DNA of 64,000 nucleotides, taken from positions 1-64,000 of the forward strand of contig WRIS01000001.1 in the NCBI GenBank assembly GCA_009782615.1, given 5' to 3'. The position numbers were made by a program, and so were the translations under genes. Shown one piece after another: positions 8,795 through 16,810 of this stretch (its first letter is position 1; every line of letters starts with the position of its first letter). Source of the DNA: Eggerthellaceae bacterium (GTDB lineage: Bacteria > Actinomycetota > Coriobacteriia > Coriobacteriales > Eggerthellaceae). Under the pieces are notes generated by a model, which saw only the letters and a list, made by a program, of their open reading frames with translations, searched no databases and was not told the origin of the DNA.

Positions 8795-9054
8795 GAAAGC
8801 TTGACCTTGCGTTCAGTCCAGGTAGTTCTTTCAGGGATGAAGCTATCAAAGTCAATGGCGTAATAGGTCTGTTCGTCTGCAAAGACGCAATCAGCCAAGG
8901 TTTTTTTCGAACCCTTGATCTCGTTGTATTCACCGATACTGAGAAGAACGTATTCTGTTTTGCCCCGTTCGGTTATAAAAAGCGGCTCTTCGCGCGCCAG
9001 GAGTTTTGCGCGTCCCGTATATTGATTGAATTCACGTGCCGTCATCGCAGCCAT
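8791..9054 (-). CDS. Phd/YefM-type antitoxin
   Basis: An 87-residue protein with the Phd/YefM fold signature: MTAREFNQYTGRAKLLAREEPLFITERGKTEYVLLSIGEYNEI. The N-terminal part would bind DNA and autoregulate the operon, and the C-terminal tail would wrap the PIN toxin. ATG 9054 has AAGG eight bases upstream on the minus strand, better than the internal ATG at 9045. The partner toxin starts within its stop codon. Confidence 0.88.
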   Translation of the reverse strand: MAAMTAREFNQYTGRAKLLAREEPLFITERGKTEYVLLSIGEYNEIKGSKKTLADCVFADEQTYYAIDFDSFIPERTTWTERKVKLS

Positions 9055-9092
9055 ATCAGCTACCTTCCTTGCAAGAATAGGATGCTAGTCAC

Positions 9093-9121
9093 ATAGTAGC
9101 AACATTACTACATTTGTGCAA
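9093..9121 (-). promoter_or_regulatory. Promoter and operator of the Phd/PIN module
   Basis: On the minus strand TTGCAC (9116-9121) and TACTAT (9093-9098) are separated by 17 bp. A small dyad TAGTA/TACTA (9094-9098, 9106-9110) overlaps the -10 box and is a candidate antitoxin operator. Confidence 0.6.
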
Positions 9122-9156
9122 GGATGGTTTTTGCGCGACGGCTTTCTGTTTTGGTG

Positions 9157-9200
9157 TTGTGTTAGGCGCTCACAATGTATATACTATGTGTATATACATT
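9157..9200 (+). promoter_or_regulatory. mazEF promoter with palindromic operator
   Basis: AATGTATATAC and GTATATACATT (9174-9184, 9190-9200) form a perfect 11-bp inverted repeat around TATGT. It covers a -10 box TATACT (9180-9185), with TTGTGT as -35 at 17 bp. The placement fits autorepression by the MazE-type antitoxin. Confidence 0.75.
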
Positions 9201-9219
9201 AGAAGATGAGGAGAATAAG

Positions 9220-9507
9220 ATGTCGACAACGCTAGTCCAGTGGGGCAACAGTGATGCGATACGTATTCCCAAGACGCTCTTGCAGCGAGCAGGCTTAAAG
9301 CGAGGCGATTGTGTTGAAATTGAACTAAATACCGCTGGACACTTGGAGCTTTTGCCAGTTGAAAAAGCACATCGCTGTGTGCAGCCTTCAAGAAAAATTA
9401 ATGCTGATGACCTTTTGTGTGCCTATCAAGGCAACAGATTCGATAATCGCGATGCTTGGTCAAGCGATGAACTGCTCGGAGCAGAACAAGAGGCGTGGCA
9501 GCCATGA
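9220..9507 (+). CDS. mazE: MazE-type antitoxin (AbrB/SpoVT swapped-hairpin)
   Basis: A 95-residue antitoxin. Its N-terminal AbrB-like DNA-binding domain is clear (LVQWGNSDAIRIPKTLLQRAGLKRGDCVEIEL, residues ~5-36). The C-terminal half is acidic and would cover the toxin. The ATG at 9220 follows GAGGAG; an upstream in-frame ATG lies inside the operator and is not used. The toxin gene overlaps its stop by 4 bp. Confidence 0.9.
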   Translation: MSTTLVQWGNSDAIRIPKTLLQRAGLKRGDCVEIELNTAGHLELLPVEKAHRCVQPSRKINADDLLCAYQGNRFDNRDAWSSDELLGAEQEAWQP

Positions 9508-9845
9508 TTTTTGAACAAGGCGATGTAGTCAACATCAATTTTGACCCCTCAAAAAGACATGAGCCAGCGGGTCGTCATTATGCCGTGGTGATTAGTCCGT
9601 GGGCTATTAATAGTATGTCATCCCTTACGGTGCTTGCTCCGATTACATCCAAAAATAACGGATACCCCCTGCATGTTGCTATTGGAAGCAACAATCCTGT
9701 TTATGGGTATGTACAGTGTGAAGCAATCCGCGCCATGGACTTAGATGCGAGAATACAAAAAGGTAGCCTTGAGCAAGTTGGTCAACTTGATGATGAAACG
9801 ATGAAAGAGGTTATGGCTCACGTAGCGGCTGTTGTAGGTTTGTAG
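9504..9845 (+). CDS. mazF: MazF-type endoribonuclease toxin
   Basis: A 113-residue toxin of the MazF/PemK family, which cuts mRNA at short specific sites. The family opening is present (FEQGDVVNINFDPSKRHEPAGRHYAVVISP), followed by LTVLAPITSK and VQCEAIRAMD, which hold the usual Arg/Thr active-site region. ATG 9504 overlaps the antitoxin stop (ATGA) with AAGAGG upstream; a GTG nine bases earlier is too close to that site. Length is normal. Confidence 0.93.
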   Translation: MIFEQGDVVNINFDPSKRHEPAGRHYAVVISPWAINSMSSLTVLAPITSKNNGYPLHVAIGSNNPVYGYVQCEAIRAMDLDARIQKGSLEQVGQLDDETMKEVMAHVAAVVGL

Positions 9846-9871
9846 TTGGCTTGGTGCGAGATACCCTAAAA

Positions 9872-10224
9872 TGGTGGAGGCGCGGAGAATCGAACTCCGG
9901 TCCATACTGAATTTTCCACAAGGCGCTACAAGCTTAGCCGATGTTTAGTTTTTAGTAGCGCCTCACACATGGGCAAGCGAGGCGTTCCCTAGTCGGTTCT
10001 TTCTTTTCTTCAGCCATACCGACTACGTGCTGAAGAGCATTTCCCTAAAATGTCGTCGTGCCAAGAGCGGGAAAGTCTCTTGGGTTGACGTCGCTGCTCA
10101 GTTTAGGCAGCGAGAGCGTAGTTCTTATTGCCAATTAAATTGACTTGGACCCCTGTTTAACGTGGCGAGGAGACCACGACTTGCTCCCTATTTCAAACCC
10201 ACCATGTCGAAACCAGTCGCCCCC
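9872..10224 (-). ncRNA. ssrA: Transfer-messenger RNA (tmRNA)
   Basis: The minus-strand 5' end GGGGGCGACTGGTTTCGACA and 3' end GGAGTTCGATTCTCC...CCTCCACCA form the tRNA-like domain; GGGGGCG pairs with CGCCTCC, and CCA is encoded. The tag reading frame (10103-10132) ends in NKNYALAA followed by TAA, a typical proteolysis tag. Length is 353 nt. It works with SmpB (gene at 7547) to rescue stalled ribosomes. Confidence 0.97.
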
Positions 10225-10315
10225 GATTCAAGAGAGAGGTGGCTCCACCTTTTCAAAGTGCTAGGCAGCGTATTGGGGCAAAAAACTCCTTACACAGTGC
10301 CTATTCGGATTCCTC

Positions 10316-10343
10316 ATTTTAGCGGCATATCCTTGGTTGTCAA
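10316..10343 (-). promoter_or_regulatory. Promoter of tmRNA
   Basis: Minus-strand TTGACA (10338-10343) and TAAAAT (10316-10321) are 16 bp apart. Transcription would begin near 10309, giving an 85-nt precursor leader to be trimmed before the mature 5' end. Confidence 0.75.
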
Positions 10344-10346
10344 GGC

Positions 10347-11999
10347 TTAATTTTTTGGGTAAATAGTTTCCCAGAGCTTATATCCGCCACTTAAGTTATA
10401 CGCATCAAAGCCCTGCTGTATCAAGATGCGCGAAGCAATATAGCCACGCAATCCAACTTGACAAACAACGTATACCTTCTTGCCTGGATCGAGTTCCTCT
10501 AAGCGGCTGCGCAAGTCATCCAAGGGGATATTGATAAAACCTTCGATAGAACCTCTGTCAAATTCAGCTGCCGTTCGCGTGTCAAGCAGGGTAGCGCTTC
10601 CGTCTTTTGGTAAGGCATCAATATCGTGCCAGTGGAAGTTTTTCACCTTCCCTGTCAAAAGATTTTCGATGACAAAACCAACCATGTTGACGGGGTCTTT
10701 AGCCGACGAATAGGGGGGAGCGTAGCAAAGCTCAAGTTCGGCTAAATCAGAGGCGCTCATGTGTGCGCGAAGGGCGGTTGCCAGCACGTCGCAGCGCTTA
10801 TCGACTCCTTCAAATCCAACGATTTGCGCACCGAGTATCTTGCCCGTTACTTTTTCAAACAGTGTCTTGATAGTCATAGCTTGCGCGCCAGGATAATAGC
10901 CAGCATGACTTGCTGGATGGGTAAATACCTTATCGTAGTAAAGCCCTAATTTCTGCGCTGTTTTTTCGTTGATGCCCGTGGTTGCGATGGTCAAATCAAA
11001 GACACGCAATATCGCTGAGCCTTGAGTTCCTTCATAGCTTGAAGGGATTCCATAAATGTTGTCCGCGGCAATACGCCCTTGTTTGTTTGCAGGTCCCGCA
11101 AGGGGAATGAGCGCTTTTTGTTCGGTGATGAAATCGGTCACTTCGACAGCGTCTCCCACGGCAAAAATGCTTTCATCCGAAGTTTGCATATGCTTGTTGA
11201 CGATGATAGCGCCGCGTTCATTTATGGAAAGATCTGCTTTTTGTGCCAAGGCACTTTCGGGACGAACACCAGCAGCCATAATGAGCATGTCGGTAGTAAT
11301 TTCGTTGTGATTGAGCTTGACGGAAAGGTGGTCATCTCTATCGAAGATGCCGCATACCGCATCTTCAAGAATCAGGGTTATCCCTTTTTCTTGTAGGTGG
11401 GCATGAACGCTTGCAGCCATATCAAAATCAAGGGGAGCAATCACTTGGTTGGTCATTTCCACAATGGTTACTTTTATACCAGCGTGTACCAAGTTTTCTG
11501 CCATTTCCATACCAATATATCCACCTCCGACAACCACAGCGGATGCGGGGTGTGCTTCTTCAATAAAGCTTTTTATTTTTTTGGTATCGGGAATGTCGCG
11601 CAGGGTGAAAACTTTTGAATTGTGCACTCCTTCGATGGGAGGCAGCAAGGGAGATGCGCCTGGAGAAAGAATCAAGTAGTCGTAGTTTTCCGCATAAGTT
11701 TCGCCCGTTTGCAAATCCTGCACGGTGACGGTTTTCTCTGTGCGGTTGATGGCAGTTGCTTCGCTGAATACGCGCACATCTACGTTAAAACGTGCGTTGA
11801 AACTTGTCGGAGTTTGCAGCGTTAAAGCGCTTTCGTCGGTGATTTCGCCGCCGATAAAATAGGGCAGCCCGCAGTTTGCAAATGAGATATGCTCACCGCG
11901 TTCAAGCATGATGATTTCAGCGGTTTCGTCAAGTCGACGAAGTCGAGCTGCAGCCGAAGCACCGCCTGCAACGCCACCAATGATGACTACTTTCTTCAT
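10347..11999 (-). CDS. CoA-disulfide reductase-type flavoprotein with C-terminal rhodanese domain
   Basis: A 550-residue FAD- and NAD(P)H-binding oxidoreductase of the coenzyme A disulfide/persulfide reductase family. GGVAGGASAAARLRR at the N-terminus binds FAD. The single redox Cys is in SFANCGLPYFIGG. A second dinucleotide fold (VVVGGGYIGMEMAENL) binds NAD(P)H, and GDAVEV closes the FAD site. Residues ~455-550 are a rhodanese domain with active loop CQVGLRG. Related fusions reduce CoA-persulfide or polysulfide. ATG 11999 has GGAG upstream; an earlier in-frame start would run into the neighbour. It is the last gene of an ArsR-led operon with two more rhodanese proteins. Confidence 0.92.
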   Translation of the reverse strand: MKKVVIIGGVAGGASAAARLRRLDETAEIIMLERGEHISFANCGLPYFIGGEITDESALTLQTPTSFNARFNVDVRVFSEATAINRTEKTVTVQDLQTGETYAENYDYLILSPGASPLLPPIEGVHNSKVFTLRDIPDTKKIKSFIEEAHPASAVVVGGGYIGMEMAENLVHAGIKVTIVEMTNQVIAPLDFDMAASVHAHLQEKGITLILEDAVCGIFDRDDHLSVKLNHNEITTDMLIMAAGVRPESALAQKADLSINERGAIIVNKHMQTSDESIFAVGDAVEVTDFITEQKALIPLAGPANKQGRIAADNIYGIPSSYEGTQGSAILRVFDLTIATTGINEKTAQKLGLYYDKVFTHPASHAGYYPGAQAMTIKTLFEKVTGKILGAQIVGFEGVDKRCDVLATALRAHMSASDLAELELCYAPPYSSAKDPVNMVGFVIENLLTGKVKNFHWHDIDALPKDGSATLLDTRTAAEFDRGSIEGFINIPLDDLRSRLEELDPGKKVYVVCQVGLRGYIASRILIQQGFDAYNLSGGYKLWETIYPKN

Positions 12000-12009
12000 G
12001 GAAAATCTC

Positions 12010-12357
12010 CTAGCCTTTTGTTGTTTCATAGGGCCACTGTATGATTCCTCCGAAACTAACGACATCCTCATAGCCCATCGAGGTTAACAGGCGCACAGCG
12101 CTTGAGGCTCGTGCTCCGCTTTGACAATAAACTAAGATAGGAACATCTTTGTTGGGCAGCTCTTTGTTCGCGCGCTGAGAGATTTCGTCAACGGGAAGAA
12201 GTTTGGCTCCCTTGATTCTTACTTGCTTGTATTCTGCCGCGCTGCGAACGTCAAGCACGACAATCTTGTCGCCTTGTTTGTGTGCTTGTTCGATGCGCTC
12301 GTGTGCTTCTTGGGCAGAAATTCCGCCCCCCGATAAGAGTTGTGAAAAGAAACCCAT
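12010..12357 (-). CDS. Cytoplasmic rhodanese-domain protein
   Basis: A 115-residue single-domain rhodanese without signal peptide. Landmarks are VVLDVRSAAEYKQVRIKGAKLLPVDE, the catalytic loop VYCQSGARAS with the persulfide-carrying Cys, and the C-terminal LLTSMGYEDVVSFGGIIQWPY. It could move sulfane sulfur between the exported rhodanese, the flavoprotein and acceptors. It lies 10 bp before the flavoprotein gene in the same operon. Confidence 0.9.
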   Translation of the reverse strand: MGFFSQLLSGGGISAQEAHERIEQAHKQGDKIVVLDVRSAAEYKQVRIKGAKLLPVDEISQRANKELPNKDVPILVYCQSGARASSAVRLLTSMGYEDVVSFGGIIQWPYETTKG

Positions 12358-12403
12358 AGTAAAAATCTCCTTCGTTTGTTTTTGCTTTGATCGTATTCGT
12401 GCT

Positions 12404-12440
12404 TTAGCCTTAGTTGGTGCCTTAGTTGGTGCTTTAGTTG
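12404..12440. repeat. 12-bp tandem repeat carrying the stop codon
   Basis: On the minus strand ACCAACTAAGGC-like units occur three times. The first contains the TAA stop of the rhodanese lipoprotein, so in-frame TAA codons recur every 12 bp. Confidence 0.85.
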
Positions 12441-12934
12441 GTAACCGTACCGTAGGGCCAGCTCATGAGACCGCCCATGTCATAGACGTTCGTATAGCCC
12501 TGGGAAACCAGTTCGTGAGCCGCGCTTGAACTTCTCACGCCGCTGCGACAATAGACAAATATCGTGGCATCGCTATCGGTCAGTTCGCCAGATGCCCGTT
12601 TCTTGATTTCGTTGTGGGGGATAAGGATAGCCCCTTCGATGTGCCCTGCTTGATATTCTTCGTCGCTGCGTACATCAATAAGGATGTAGGGTTCGCCTGA
12701 ATCCATCATGTCCTTTGCTTTGTCGGCGCTAATTTTGTGATAGCTTGCGCTTGCTGCGTTTTCTTCGCTTGATGAAGCAGACGGGCTTGATGAAGTGCTT
12801 GTGCTCGATGAAGTGCTTGTGTTGTCGCACCCAACTAAAAGTCCCATGCCAAGCACCAAAAGCAGGGCGGCACTGAGCGCTAAGGAACGTGAAAGTCGTG
12901 CTTGTTTTTTGAAATTAAGTATTGAATTTAACAT
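12434..12934 (-). CDS. Rhodanese-domain lipoprotein
   Basis: A 166-residue exported rhodanese. Positively charged residues and a hydrophobic stretch lead to lipobox LLVGC, then a Ser/Thr-rich linker (residues ~37-62), then one rhodanese domain with ILIDVRSDEEYQAGHIEGAILIPHNE and the active loop YCRSGVRSS. It would handle sulfane sulfur outside the membrane. Its ATG lies inside the end of the ArsR gene (7-bp overlap), so translation is coupled. The stop codon sits in a 12-bp repeat. Confidence 0.9.
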   Translation of the reverse strand: MLNSILNFKKQARLSRSLALSAALLLVLGMGLLVGCDNTSTSSSTSTSSSPSASSSEENAASASYHKISADKAKDMMDSGEPYILIDVRSDEEYQAGHIEGAILIPHNEIKKRASGELTDSDATIFVYCRSGVRSSSAAHELVSQGYTNVYDMGGLMSWPYGTVTN

Positions 12935-13221
12935 TCTTCCGCCTCACAATAGTGTCTTTTCAAAACGTGAATAACTTCTTCTACGCGATGATCAGCAATA
13001 GAATAGGTAACGCTTTGCCCAGTTTTATCATAGTCAAGGATTCCGCATGCCTTAAGCAAGGCAAGATGTTGCGATAGGGCAGATTGGGTAATTTTAGGCA
13101 CCCGTTTGCCTATTTCGCTGACAGTCATCGGTCGTTCCATCAAGCCGCAAAAAATCAGAAGCCGATTTTCGTTAGCAAGCATTTTCAATAGTTCGGCAAT
13201 TTGTTTTGCTCTTTCTTCCAT
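12928..13221 (-). CDS. ArsR-family repressor, likely sulfur-responsive
   Basis: A 97-residue winged-helix regulator. LKMLANENRLLIFCGLMERPMTVSEIGKRV starts the fold, the recognition helix is TQSALSQHLALLKACGIL, and GQSVTYSI is the wing. Cysteines are C25, C59, C92 and C97. C25 in the second helix and C92 in the last helix lie where the persulfide-sensing ArsR proteins (SqrR/BigR type) keep their reactive pair. The gene leads an operon of three rhodanese-domain proteins, which supports persulfide rather than metal sensing. Ribosome site AGGAG is good. Its promoter carries an inverted repeat. Confidence 0.88.
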   Translation of the reverse strand: MEERAKQIAELLKMLANENRLLIFCGLMERPMTVSEIGKRVPKITQSALSQHLALLKACGILDYDKTGQSVTYSIADHRVEEVIHVLKRHYCEAEEC

Positions 13222-13245
13222 GATGCTAACTCCTCTCTATATAAC

Positions 13246-13291
13246 AGTATATAAGATAGTGCTAATATACTAATAATTTGGGAAATGTCAA
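13246..13291 (-). promoter_or_regulatory. Promoter/operator of the sulfur operon
   Basis: Minus-strand TTGACA (13286-13291) and TATATT (13264-13269) are 16 bp apart. AGTATAT (13246-13252) and ATATACT (13265-13271) form an inverted repeat with a 12-bp gap that covers the -10 box, a plausible ArsR-family operator. Confidence 0.7.
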
Positions 13292-13587
13292 GGGTTCGAC
13301 GAAAAGGGGCTTAGTTAAGGGGACTAAAAGGCAAGGTAAGCGGTGCTGTTGAAGGGAGCAAACGGGGCAAAGTAGGCGGTGTTGTTGAAGGGAGCAGGCG
13401 GACAAGGCGCGCGGCGTGGGGGCTGTTTTGCTAAAAGGGCAGAAAGGAGGGCACGCGGCGCCATGAGTTGTTTTGTTAAATTTGCGAAGTTTCCGAAGTA
13501 CTTTTTGAGAATGCGGGAATTATGGACGCAACAAGCATCCCTAACTGCTACAATACCGTTGTTACCTACGACTGGGAATTTTTTAGG
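13292..13587. other. Intergenic region with a two-copy repeat
   Basis: A 21-bp unit, gcggtgYtgttgaagggagca, occurs at 13340-13360 and 13376-13396 with one mismatch and a 36-bp period. The rest is purine-rich with no supported ORF. A TACAAT at 13549-13554 may be the -10 box for the next gene. Confidence 0.6.
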
Positions 13588-15723
13588 ATGCGTAAAAAGA
13601 AGAGTGGTACTCCGCGAGGAAGACATGCAATAGGGCTGAATGCTCCCGACGCAAAAGAATATAGTTCCGTCCCTCAAGACGTTGACGAGGATATTTGGGA
13701 AGATGTCGAACTTCTCGAAGATGACGCTGCCTTGGATGAGGGGTCTTATGATGAGCCAGTCTTGGCAGTACACATTCCCGAAATCTCTCCTGCTGAATAT
13801 AAGGTGAAAGCGAAATCTAAGAACGCAAAACCACGCGGTAAGGCAGCGAAGCTTGTCTTAGAGGTCGATGATGATGCCGAAGTTGAGGCTGTCGCTGAAG
13901 TTGATGACGTTTTCGAAGAGGATGCTGTTTTTGAATCTGACAACGACGTTGAAATAGAAGTTCCTGTTGACGATGTCGACGATGCTGCTGTTGAAGTTGA
14001 GGGCGCCGCTGAAGCCGATGACGTTTTCGAAGAGGAAGCTGTTTTCGAGTCTGACGACGACAGCGAAACGGATTTTGAAGCAAACGCCGCAGATGACGAC
14101 GTTGATTCGCAATATGATTCTGCTACCGAAGAATACTACGATGACGTGGTCGAGGGCAGCGAAGAAGACGCTGAATATGACGACGCCGTCGAGGGAGATT
14201 TTCCTGCCGAGAATGATGATGCCGACGTTGCCTACGCTGAAACGGCTTCGCCTGCGGCATTCACACCCTATGAAGCGCTTGCCTCGAAAAAGAAGAAGAA
14301 TTTCCGCAAAACTCTTAAAGTCGCTGCGATTTTCTTCGGTTCGGTTATTGCGCTTACTACCCTTACCTATGGCGCGGGGTTGATTTACTTTTCAAAGCAC
14401 TTCTATCCGAATACGACCATCGGCGCATATGATGTTTCCTTGAAAACTCAACAAGATGCAAAGCCGATTATCGCGCAAGGGGTTTCTGAATATCAACTCA
14501 ATGCCCGCGGACAAGGGCTTTCCTTCGACTTTTCCGCACAAGACCTTGAACTTTCCTGGGATGAAGAAGCAATCGTTGCCAATGCTTTTAGCGACATCAA
14601 GGCGTGGATGTGGCCTGCTGAAGTGCTCAAAGAACACGATGCAAGCGACAAGTTGCGGGCAGGCTACAACAAGGCCGACCTTGACGCAAACATTCGGGCG
14701 CAGTTAGCCGAGTTCAACAAAAACACAACCCCGCCTGTCAACGCGACTTTGGCATATAGCGCTGGGGAAAAAGTCTTTGAAATCGTGCCCGAATCTTTCG
14801 GTACTGCCGTCGACCCCAATGCGGTGGTAAAAGCACTTGACCAGGCAATTGTCACGCAACAAGAATCACTTGATTTCACCCAACAAGAACTGGTCCACGC
14901 CTTGATTGGTGCCGAAAACGAATTGCTGCTCAAAGCGCGTACTTCGGCAAACCGCATGCTTGAAACGAACCCTCGGTTCACCATGGCAGGCTTTGAAGTC
15001 GCAGAATTGACCCCTGATATCATGGCAAAATGGATAAAGCTGACTGACAATGTTGAAATTCGCCTGGATGATGAAGCGCTGAATGCGTGGATTGATATGG
15101 TGGCAGAGGGCTGCAACACTGTGGGCAGTGAGCGAACCTATACCCGCCCCGACGGTAAGGAAATAACCGTTGAGGGTGGCACCTATGGCTGGGAAGTTGA
15201 TGTTGATGCTTTGCGTGAACTCATCAAAAAAACCATTACTGCAGGAGGAAAGACAACCCTTGATCTTCCTGTTATTCAAGAAGGCACTGGGTTTACGGGA
15301 GTTGGCAAAAGGGATTGGGGCAAGCGCTACTGTGACATTGACCTTTCCGAACAACACGCGCGTTTCTATAACGAAGAGGGCGAATGTATTTGGGAATCTG
15401 ACCTGATTAGCGGCAGGCCCGATGGAATACATGACACGCCTGAAGGTGTTTGGGTCTTAAACGAAAAGGCAAGCCCTTCGCTGTTGGTGGGAGAGCCGCT
15501 TCCTGGGCAAAAGGAACCTGAATATCGTACCTGGGTTACGTATTGGATGCCCTTTGTTTGGGGCGCGATTGGCATGCACGATGCTACGTGGCAACCAAGT
15601 TTCGGGGGTTCGATGTATGCGAACGGCTATGGCTCGCACGGGTGCGTGAACTTGCCCTATTATGCTGCTGAAGAACTCTACGACCTCATTGAAGAGGGCG
15701 ATCCCGTCATTTCCCACTGGTAG
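13588..15723 (+). CDS. Membrane-anchored L,D-transpeptidase with acidic cytoplasmic tail
   Basis: A 711-residue protein. An unusual Asp/Glu/Val-rich cytoplasmic tail (residues ~20-225) holds two similar copies of a module around DDVFEEDAVFESD. After a basic patch, one transmembrane helix follows (residues ~245-268). A peptidoglycan-binding, VanW/PG_binding_4-like region comes next, and a C-terminal YkuD catalytic domain with IGMHDA and SHGCVNLP (catalytic C686). The enzyme would make 3-3 cross-links or attach groups to peptidoglycan outside the membrane. The start is uncertain: ATG 13588 begins a Lys/Arg-rich end, while ATG 13522 would add 22 atypical residues. The next gene makes D-glutamate for the wall. 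Confidence 0.88.
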   Translation: MRKKKSGTPRGRHAIGLNAPDAKEYSSVPQDVDEDIWEDVELLEDDAALDEGSYDEPVLAVHIPEISPAEYKVKAKSKNAKPRGKAAKLVLEVDDDAEVEAVAEVDDVFEEDAVFESDNDVEIEVPVDDVDDAAVEVEGAAEADDVFEEEAVFESDDDSETDFEANAADDDVDSQYDSATEEYYDDVVEGSEEDAEYDDAVEGDFPAENDDADVAYAETASPAAFTPYEALASKKKKNFRKTLKVAAIFFGSVIALTTLTYGAGLIYFSKHFYPNTTIGAYDVSLKTQQDAKPIIAQGVSEYQLNARGQGLSFDFSAQDLELSWDEEAIVANAFSDIKAWMWPAEVLKEHDASDKLRAGYNKADLDANIRAQLAEFNKNTTPPVNATLAYSAGEKVFEIVPESFGTAVDPNAVVKALDQAIVTQQESLDFTQQELVHALIGAENELLLKARTSANRMLETNPRFTMAGFEVAELTPDIMAKWIKLTDNVEIRLDDEALNAWIDMVAEGCNTVGSERTYTRPDGKEITVEGGTYGWEVDVDALRELIKKTITAGGKTTLDLPVIQEGTGFTGVGKRDWGKRYCDIDLSEQHARFYNEEGECIWESDLISGRPDGIHDTPEGVWVLNEKASPSLLVGEPLPGQKEPEYRTWVTYWMPFVWGAIGMHDATWQPSFGGSMYANGYGSHGCVNLPYYAAEELYDLIEEGDPVISHW
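13876..14064 (+). repeat. Internal coding duplication in the acidic tail
   Basis: The DNA for VEAVAEVDDVFEEDAVFESD (about 13885-13941) is repeated with changes at about 13999-14055 as VEGAAEADDVFEEEAVFESD. The copies are roughly 114 bp apart and in the same frame. Confidence 0.75.
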
Positions 15724-15741
15724 TTTGCTAAGGGTTTGTGT

Positions 15742-16761
15742 ATGCAAGAATCTTTCGAGCAAACAACGACAACAAAACAGGGCGGGGAAGTGTCGCCTGC
15801 GGCATCTATCCCAAATACAGAGACCGCATCGTCTGCGGCACCGAGCGTGGCGAGCGAGCCGATCGCATCGCCTGCGGCATCCGCATCAAATACAGCAGCC
15901 AGACCGAATACGGCACCTATCGGCATCTTCGATTCAGGCTTTGGCGGACTGACCGTCACGCGCAAAATCATGCAGCTTCTCCCGCAAGAAAGCATTGCGT
16001 ATTTTGGTGATACTGCTCGTTTCCCGTATGGCATGCGCAGCCTTGATGAGGTTGATGAATTCGTGCAACAAATCGGTTCGTGGCTGGTGGATTATGGGGT
16101 GAAGCTCATCGTCATTGCGTGCAATACCGCAACGGCAGCGGGCTTGGCGCACGCTCAAAAAACCTTCGACGTGCCCATTGTCGGCGTGGTGGATTCGGTG
16201 GCGCAAGCGGCAGTTCGCACGAGCGAAAACCAGCGCGTGGGAGTAATCGCGACAAAGGCAACAATTGAATCCGACGCTTACTCTCAGGCAATTCGCGCGA
16301 TCGACCCCGAAATCACGGTTTTTTCGATAGCGACACCGCGCTTTGTCGAAATTGCCGAACAGGGGATACGCATAGCAGACGACCCGATTGAAAACTATAC
16401 TTCCCCAGCTTCAAAGGTCTATATCCGCCCTGCTTTTCGCGAAATTGCACAAGAATATTTGGAGCCTCTTCGTCGCTGCGGGATTGACACGTTAGTTTTA
16501 GGCTGCACACATTTTCCTCTTCTGAAATCTTTGATTGGCGGAATGATAGGGCGCAATGTGACTTTGATTTCGTCTGCTACTGAAGTGGCGCGCGAAGTGG
16601 TTGATATTCTTGCCGAGCAGGGGTGTGCGGCTCCTGCCGACCAAGTGCCCGAGCATCGCTTTTTCACGACGAGCACCGATTTGGAAGAATTCAAACGCTT
16701 TGGGAGCAGGGTGCTTCAATCGCCGATTGAAATGGTTTCGCCTGTTGATTTGTTGGGGTAA
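15742..16761 (+). CDS. murI: Glutamate racemase
   Basis: This 339-residue enzyme converts L-glutamate to D-glutamate for peptidoglycan. Motifs are PIGIFDSGFGGLTV with the first catalytic acid, VIACNTATAAGL with the first catalytic Cys, and LVLGCTHFPLL with the second Cys. A 54-residue Ser/Ala/Thr/Pro-rich N-terminal extension precedes the enzyme. It is encoded by imperfect repeats (about 15793-15820 and 15868-15895) and is absent from typical family members. ATG 15742 has AAGGG at 7 nt. It follows the L,D-transpeptidase by 18 bp and precedes rdgB, probably one transcript. Confidence 0.94.
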   Translation: MQESFEQTTTTKQGGEVSPAASIPNTETASSAAPSVASEPIASPAASASNTAARPNTAPIGIFDSGFGGLTVTRKIMQLLPQESIAYFGDTARFPYGMRSLDEVDEFVQQIGSWLVDYGVKLIVIACNTATAAGLAHAQKTFDVPIVGVVDSVAQAAVRTSENQRVGVIATKATIESDAYSQAIRAIDPEITVFSIATPRFVEIAEQGIRIADDPIENYTSPASKVYIRPAFREIAQEYLEPLRRCGIDTLVLGCTHFPLLKSLIGGMIGRNVTLISSATEVAREVVDILAEQGCAAPADQVPEHRFFTTSTDLEEFKRFGSRVLQSPIEMVSPVDLLG

Positions 16762-16795
16762 GCTGGGGTAAGAAGCTGCGTAAGAACCTGCGTAA
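16750..16795. repeat. Short tandem duplications over the murI stop
   Basis: TGGGGTAAGC is followed by TGGGGTAAGA; the first holds the murI TAA. Then two 12-bp units with CTGCGTAAGA and CTGCGTAATA follow. Five TAA triplets lie within 40 bp. Confidence 0.8.
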
Positions 16796-16810
16796 TAAAG
16801 AGGTGTCTTG

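Noticed and set aside
10162-10350. Small plus-strand frame near tmRNA
   Set aside because: It overlaps the tmRNA 5' part and its promoter and has no ribosome site.
14866-15432. Minus-strand frame opposite the L,D-transpeptidase
   Set aside because: It is a shadow of a well-supported coding region with conserved motifs on the plus strand.
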